Positions 59,264-64,000 of a stretch of DNA of 64,000 bases are shown piece by piece. The first letter of the stretch is position 1, and each line of letters starts with the position of its first letter. The stretch spans positions 130,814,018 to 130,878,017 of the forward strand of contig CM043968.1 in the NCBI GenBank assembly GCA_014529385.2, written 5' to 3'. The translations under genes were made by a program, and so were the position numbers. This DNA is from Adiantum capillus-veneris. Lineage: Eukaryota > Streptophyta > Polypodiopsida > Polypodiales > Pteridaceae. Below the pieces are notes generated by a model that had not been told where the DNA came from, made no database searches, and was given only the letters and a program-made list of their open reading frames with translations.

Positions 59264-60067
59264 TTGGTGGACATTCAGGAGCATCAGGAACCAAAGCCAG
59301 TCATAGTACATCAGGTTGAGCATAAGGAACATGAAGAAGGATGGTATTGTGATTGTTACCAATGTGGTCAGGTGGAAGAAGTTGAAGCATTGGCAGTCAC
59401 AAGAGCAAAAGCTAAGGGACCAATTAATTGGAGAGAGCAGAAAGATGTGAGGAATAAGGTTCATGAAAAAATGCAGAAAGAGCAGGTTCAGTATGCAGAA
59501 GAGAATAATGAAGAGTTGGAGGTATCCAAGAAGCAGCATAAGTTTGACAAGCCAGGTTTGATGCCAACAAAAGAAGACAAAGATTGGTTTGAGGTGCTGG
59601 TGAACTCTCCCTTGCAATTGTCATTAGATCAATTATTATGTATAGTTCCAGCCTTTAAAGAGAAATTGTTGAAGAAGCTTCAGGGTCAACAAGACCAAGT
59701 GTTGACAAACCAATATCCTGAAGTAATGGTGCAGCAGATTGATCCAGTAGATGTGGATTTTGTAGTACCTATTGTGGCAGTAATGTTTTAAGGCATTCTA
59801 TTCAAAGAGGTGCTTTTGTATGGAGGATCCGGGGTCAATATACTTCCCGAGGAGGTGTATAGAAGATTGAAGTTGGGAGGAACATTAGCTCCAGCACCAT
59901 TTCAAGTGAAGATGGCAGACCAGAGGAGAGTCCATCCTTTAGGCATTCTCAAGCAGCAAGCAATTGAAATTGTAGGTATGGTTTTCTTTGTGAACTTTGT
60001 GGTATTTAGAATGAAGGATTCAGATTCTTCCTACGTGATGCTGTTGGGATGCAGTAGCTGGACATGA
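59264..60067 (+). pseudogene. Linker and protease of gypsy copy 2
   Basis: A Gln/Glu/Lys-rich linker ends in a stop (59789-59791). It is followed in frame by LLYGGSGVNILPEEVYRRL, an aspartic-protease site in which the catalytic Asp is Tyr (TAT where GAT is expected). The domain ends with a SYVMLLG segment. The missing Asp means no activity. Confidence 0.75.
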
Positions 60068-60225
60068 GATGTATAGCTTTCTTGATGGTTTTTCAGGTTG
60101 GTTACAATCAAATTAAGGTAGCTCTAGAGGACCAACACAAGACATCCTTCATCACTGAATGGGGAGCATTTGCGTATACAGTGATGAGTTTTGGTTTGAA
60201 GAATGGTCCACCTTCCTTCAACTTT
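60050..60225 (+). pseudogene. RT fragment of gypsy copy 2
   Basis: NQIKVALEDQHKTSFITEWG and SFGLKNGP match the fingers/palm part of gypsy RT. It is preceded by a one-frame shift inside the FLDGFSG motif. The catalytic Y/F-x-D-D box is beyond the breakpoint and missing. Confidence 0.85.
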
Positions 60226-60229
60226 GTGG

Positions 60230-61056
60230 CTCATTGTGATGCTTCTACAAAGCAAGAGACTACGGTTAGAATAGAGTCTCCTACTAGTGACACTCTCGCT
60301 CTCGATTAGTCTCCGCTCCCCCCTGTATTATATCTTCTGCCAAAAACTGCAGTCTTCAACATGCAGGCTCCGCAGTTAGGAGAAGGGAGATGGACTATAG
60401 TGAAGTGTGTAGGTATCACACACCTTGAATTTAGAGAGCCAATGTATGCGGAGAAAATCTTCGAAGTCCACTTGCATGGACCCACAGTGGATCATCAAGT
60501 CAAGGACAAAGCCACAGCTTTGGACATTTCTTATCACGACATAATTTATCCACTTTCCATGGTCAACCACATAGAGCATCCAATGCTCATTTCACGTTTT
60601 TGGAATGGCTGCCATGTAGAGTAGTGGATAAGAGAGTGCATTGCAGATGGCAGTCAACCTGCCATTCACGATTATGTAACCACAGAAGGAACAATAGAGT
60701 TATTCCAAAATAATATTTACAGATAATAAACGTTCTTCTTCACACCCTAAAGTATCTACATGCACACGACTATCTCCACAATTATCTTCACTCCTGCAAC
60801 ATGATGCACTTTGGACAGAAGGGGGTTTATGTATGCATTGTGGATTGGGGGTCATGTACAAAGACAGAACAAAGGCATGCTTTCCTCCTGTCTGCAACTT
60901 ACAAAAATAGAAACTAGAAATCAGAGCGAGAGAGATTTTCCATGGGTTGCACCTGAATGCATATCTACTAATCCCCCTCCCTTGAATAAAGCTATGGATA
61001 TCTACTCCATGTGTCATACTTGTAAACAAATCTTGAAGTGCATGGAAGTGCCATAA
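60230..61056 (+). pseudogene. Protein-kinase-like fragment 2
   Basis: The N-lobe part matches fragment 1: SPLPPVLYLLPKTAVFN, then QLGEGRWTIVKCVG (glycine loop) and MYAEKIF (beta-3 Lys). After a TAG (60622-60624) and frame changes, YLHAHDYLHNYLHSCN stands where the catalytic loop should be, with its Asp missing. It is followed by VDWG in place of D-F-G, and in another frame WVAPECISTNPPPLNKAMDIYS (the A-P-E and D-x-Y-S region). It is broken and lacks the catalytic Asp. It lies between the truncated gypsy copy 2 and the LTR of gypsy copy 3. Confidence 0.55.
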
Positions 61057-61593
61057 GAGTAAAACAAAAGCGATTTCTCAGGCAATGTACTTACCCACCT
61101 TGAGAGTGGCAATCCCCGAAACAATCCCTTAGCTCCACCTAATGATTTTGAACTTTCCCTATGTCTAAACGGTGCCCATAGAGTGGGCTATGACATTGTA
61201 ATGATTTTTGGTCTACGACCAAGTGATGATTGAAGTGATGAATTTTTATTATCCTCTTTAGTTGTGCTCATAAATTATATAATTGATCAAGTTATCTTGT
61301 CTCTTTTCAGCGACATGGTGATAAATATTATGTCTCTTTATTGCTACAATATTAAGTTATCATGTCTATTTCTTTGAAGATTTGAAAGTGATAACATGTT
61401 TACAACAAATCTCTCTCATGATAACATGTTCTCTTGATTGACATTTATGGAAGAAGAACTTAACCACGTTGAAGCATAGGCCATTTACAAAGAAGAGAGA
61501 GAGAGCGTTATGGCCAAGAGAATTATCTCGAAGCTATTGCATGGATCGAAGAGGACGAGTCCGGGTTGCAAGGTGAGCCTCTCAGCCTTAAGG
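61057..61593. other. Gene-poor stretch
   Basis: AT-rich flank of gypsy copy 3. It contains two ATAACATGTT motifs near 61390 and 61420 and no supportable gene. Confidence 0.45.
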
Positions 61594-62270
61594 TGTTGGG
61601 AGAAGAGGGGGAGATCGACCGCTTAAAGTACTCAACATAAGATTTCAAGCCATCACCATCAAACTGTCCACCTCTTCTTCCAATTTCCAAGCACACACAC
61701 TCACCTAGACTATCACACACACACACAGTAAACAGAGAATTGATATAGACAAGCTTGTAAGGAGGTGTAAGAGATGTGTAAGAGATGGAGACTAGATTAG
61801 AGAGTACACTGCAAAATAACCATAGCTTAAGAGAGTAGAGAAGAGAATCTGCAAGAGAAAGGCCTAAATCTAGCCCCAAAACTCCACGGCACCTCTCTTG
61901 TGGAGTTGGTATTTAATATATTATTTTTGAGTTTGAGGTGCCAAAAATTGAGGCCCCTCTTTTACAACCACTTCACTTTTGTAAATGAGTGAAGCTCATT
62001 AGTTCTTGCATGACCCATAAGGGGAGTTCCGACTACAAATATTTACAGAGCCATAGTGGCTTATTGAAATGAGATTCTAAGATACTGTGCAACTATAAAA
62101 TGGCCAAGAATAATTGCCGTCGCCTCTTCATCAACTCCCCGCATTCCACTCTACAAAATCATCATCAACTCAATTAGTAAAATAAATAGACAGCACATAA
62201 TTAACCATTACGCCCAGCTATCCCAATTGCAGTTAACCACTACAACAGGAGGGTGCCCAGTCTCGTAACA
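61594..62270 (-). repeat. 3' LTR of gypsy copy 3
   Basis: On the minus strand it starts TGTTACGAGACTGG at 62270 and ends TCTTCTCCCAACA at 61594, giving 677 bp with TGTT...AACA ends. A TATA-like segment (AATATATTAAATA, 61923-61911 minus) lies 350 bp inside. The 5 bp outside the end are TAAGG, but the partner duplication is beyond the window. Confidence 0.7.
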
Positions 62271-62283
62271 TCCCTCCCACCAG
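62271..62283 (-). other. Polypurine tract of gypsy copy 3
   Basis: CTGGTGGGAGGGA on the minus strand, immediately before the TGTTACGAG LTR start. Confidence 0.75.
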
Positions 62284-62318
62284 GGATAGCAACTGTCCTC
62301 AGTTGCTCAATAGAGAAA

Positions 62319-64000
62319 TCAACTGGACCGTGAGTGATGGAAAGTGTGGAGAAGGTTGGGAAAGTTGCGAAAAAACTTTTCAGGCATCCATTTGGCATCC
62401 TCTCTAGGGTGGCCCTTGAAAGTCAAAAGGTAACGGTTATAAACCATTCCAATGCGTGTAGTGGTGGTCTCATGGTCAACTATTTTGTCAGGGATGAGTT
62501 GCTCTTCTTGGTCTACAAGTGAAGGTGGGTCTTCGTAAATGTGGTGTGTAGGTAGGGGTCCTCTGAATGGTCGTAAAAGACTAATGTGAAATGCATTGTG
62601 AATGTGCCAATGTGCAGGTAACTCTAAACGAAAAGAAACATCATTAATGACAGCTGAAATTTTGAAAGGTCCACAAAAATGAGGAGCAAGCTTAACAAAG
62701 ACATTAGTATCAACACTTTTGATCCTTCGTTTTTCGATGCGAAGTAAAACATGATCACCTTCTTTGAATTGGTGTGCCTTGCGGTGCTTGTTAGCATGCT
62801 TGGTGTAAAGTTCTTGTGAGTGTTTAATGGCAGAATGCACACTTGCATAAATATCATGAAAGTCAGTAGTGAAATCATCAGCGGCAGGCACAACATTAGA
62901 AAGATGTGAAGCAGGAGTAGGAAGTGAGTGACCGTATACAATTTCAAAGGGAGATTTACCCGTGGCAGTGTGAGTGGTGTTGTTGTATGAAAATTGCAAA
63001 ATATGTAGGTAGTCATCCCATTTCTTAGGTTGAGAGGAAACATAAGCCTTCAACAAGTCAATAATAGTGCGGTTGGTGACTTCGGTTTGAGCATTAGATT
63101 CAAGATGAAATGCAGAAGTAAAGTCAAGTGTAGTGCCAAGATTTTCAAATACAGTAGTCCAAAAAGCACTACAAAATTTTGAGTCTCGATAGGAAATAAT
63201 CACTTTAGGCAAACCATGATGTGGAAAAACAGTCTTCAGAAACAAAAGTGCAGCTTGATGTGCTGTGAGTGTTTTCTTACACGGAACAAAATACGCTTGT
63301 TTAGAGAAACGATCAATAATAGTCCATATCATGTCATGTTTGTGCATTGTGAGTGGGAAACTAGTAACAAAATCCATGGAAATATGTTCCCAAGGTCTTT
63401 CAGGAATGGGGAGAGGGTGTAAAAGTCCCAATTTCTTACCTGTAGCTTCTTTGATTTTTTGACAAATCAAACAAGTTGACACATACTGTTTAACATCCAT
63501 TCTCATAGCAGGCCAATAGAAATCACGACATAAATTTTGAAAAGTTGCAGCAAATCCTCTATGTCCAGCATAAGGTGGTTTGTGCAATTCTTCAATAATT
63601 AATGTACGAAAAGATTTAGTCACACACAATTTTTGTTTGAAATAAAGGAAGTTTTCTTGAATAGTGTATTCGAGAAATGTGTGTACAGAATTATCAAGCA
63701 TGTGAAACCATGTCGTTTTGAAGTCATCATCATGTGCATAAGTGTTAGGCATAGTGTCAAATGAAGTTTCCGTAATGGTTGATAGATGATTAAGTAAGGG
63801 TCGTCTACTCAAAGCATCGGCTACAACGTTTTCTTTACCAGGTTGGTATTGAATGTTGGGCTGAAAACTTTGAATAAAACCGGCCCACTTAATATGTCTA
63901 TCATCTATTAAAGGCTGAGAAAGTAAATATTTGATACTTTGTTGATCAGTTTTAATGATCAAGTCAGTACCCATTACATAGTGTTTCCAGATTTTCAATG
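62319..64000 (-). pseudogene. Pol of gypsy copy 3: RNase H, integrase, chromodomain
   Basis: An open frame of at least 559 codons running in from beyond base 64000. It begins inside RNase H (IKTDQQSIKYLLSQ, then VVADALSRRPL). The integrase follows with HHCC (HRGFAATFQNLC ... CLICQKIK) and the catalytic core: SMDFVTSFP is intact, ISYRDSKF has Tyr where the second catalytic Asp is expected, and the Glu in AQTEVTNR is present. The GPF/Y region (HFCGPFKIS) and a chromodomain (IPDKIVDH ... YLLTFKGHPREDAKWMPE) end the protein. It is the least decayed gypsy frame here, but the Asp loss should abolish integration. On the window evidence it is chromovirus type. Confidence 0.92.

Larger units (their letters stand above)
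57753..60225 (+). mobile_element. Ty3/gypsy copy 2, internally deleted and 3'-truncated
   Basis: Gag, a protease-like domain and a short RT piece in order, in one frame up to about 60067 with stops at 58469, 59219 and 59789. About 60050 the end of the protease (MLLG) is joined directly to the VAGHEMYSFLDGFSG part of RT, so a large internal piece is deleted. The RT breaks off near 60225, just after SFGLKNGPPSF, and a kinase-like fragment follows. Confidence 0.85.

Overview
The window is nuclear DNA of a land plant. Most of it is mobile-element debris from plant-type families: Ty3/gypsy chromoviruses, a Ty1/copia element, a hAT transposase, a LINE, and very long (TC)n, (CA)n and (TA)n microsatellites. 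The only well-preserved host coding sequence is the last exon of a multidomain monothiol glutaredoxin (GRXS17 type, 15455-16258). It encodes two Grx domains straight after the end of the thioredoxin domain. A Trx-Grx-Grx layout is, from what I know of the family, more typical of seed-free plants than of angiosperms, which usually have three Grx domains. With the repeat load this makes a fern or other seed-free plant plausible, but the sequence does not settle the species.

Layout. 1-7976: a decayed Ty3/gypsy chromovirus (+) with gag, protease, RT, RNase H, integrase, chromodomain and 3' LTR. Its protease gene is split by a 2.8-kb TG...CA element (1186-4006, minus strand) flanked by a GGTAG duplication. 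7977-11752: a probable internally deleted LTR element (minus) into whose 3' LTR the chromovirus inserted. 11753-15454: repeat-rich DNA and microsatellites ending at a splice acceptor. 15455-16560: glutaredoxin exon and 3' UTR, the latter with a perfect 130-bp tandem duplication. 16561-23230: non-coding DNA with local duplications and a 276-bp microsatellite. 23230-25830: a broken transposase-like gene with LDN...ENKN and HTHEDID motifs (I associate these with Pfam DUF7869). 26220-27350: a dimeric minisatellite. 27640-28300: an N-lobe fragment of a kinase-like gene. 31259-33131: a hAT transposase relic (minus). 33345-38089: a tandem array abutting a 5'-truncated Ty1/copia element with its 3' LTR. 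39368-43087: a 3.7-kb TG...CA element (+), flanked by CCCAG, related to the one at 1186-4006. 43511-45840: a LINE fragment. 46560-48780: a higher-order repeat carrying eight copies of a 22-bp palindrome. 49334-49621: a MITE. 50995-51560: a degenerate TTATGG array. 56145-56686: a tandem duplication of a microsatellite-bearing repeat. 57247-60225: a Ty3/gypsy element (+) with 5' LTR and gag. 60230-61056: a second fragment of the same kinase-like family. 61594-64000: a third Ty3/gypsy element (minus) with 3' LTR and a long open RNase H-integrase-chromodomain frame.

The most interesting signal is the pair of large elements A (1186-4006) and B (39368-43087). Both have matching LTR-type termini, exact 5-bp target duplications, a TATA box about 0.5-0.6 kb inside, an element-specific tandem array where an intron would be, and then a short reading frame whose conserved residues (M-x-P-K-R-x-R and N-D-H-E-A-G) are kept with different synonymous codons. 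They look like solo LTRs of one unusual family whose very long LTR carries a coding exon.

There is no operon-like cooperation between genes. The glutaredoxin exon is the only likely functional host sequence, and everything upstream could be one giant intron filled by nested insertions.
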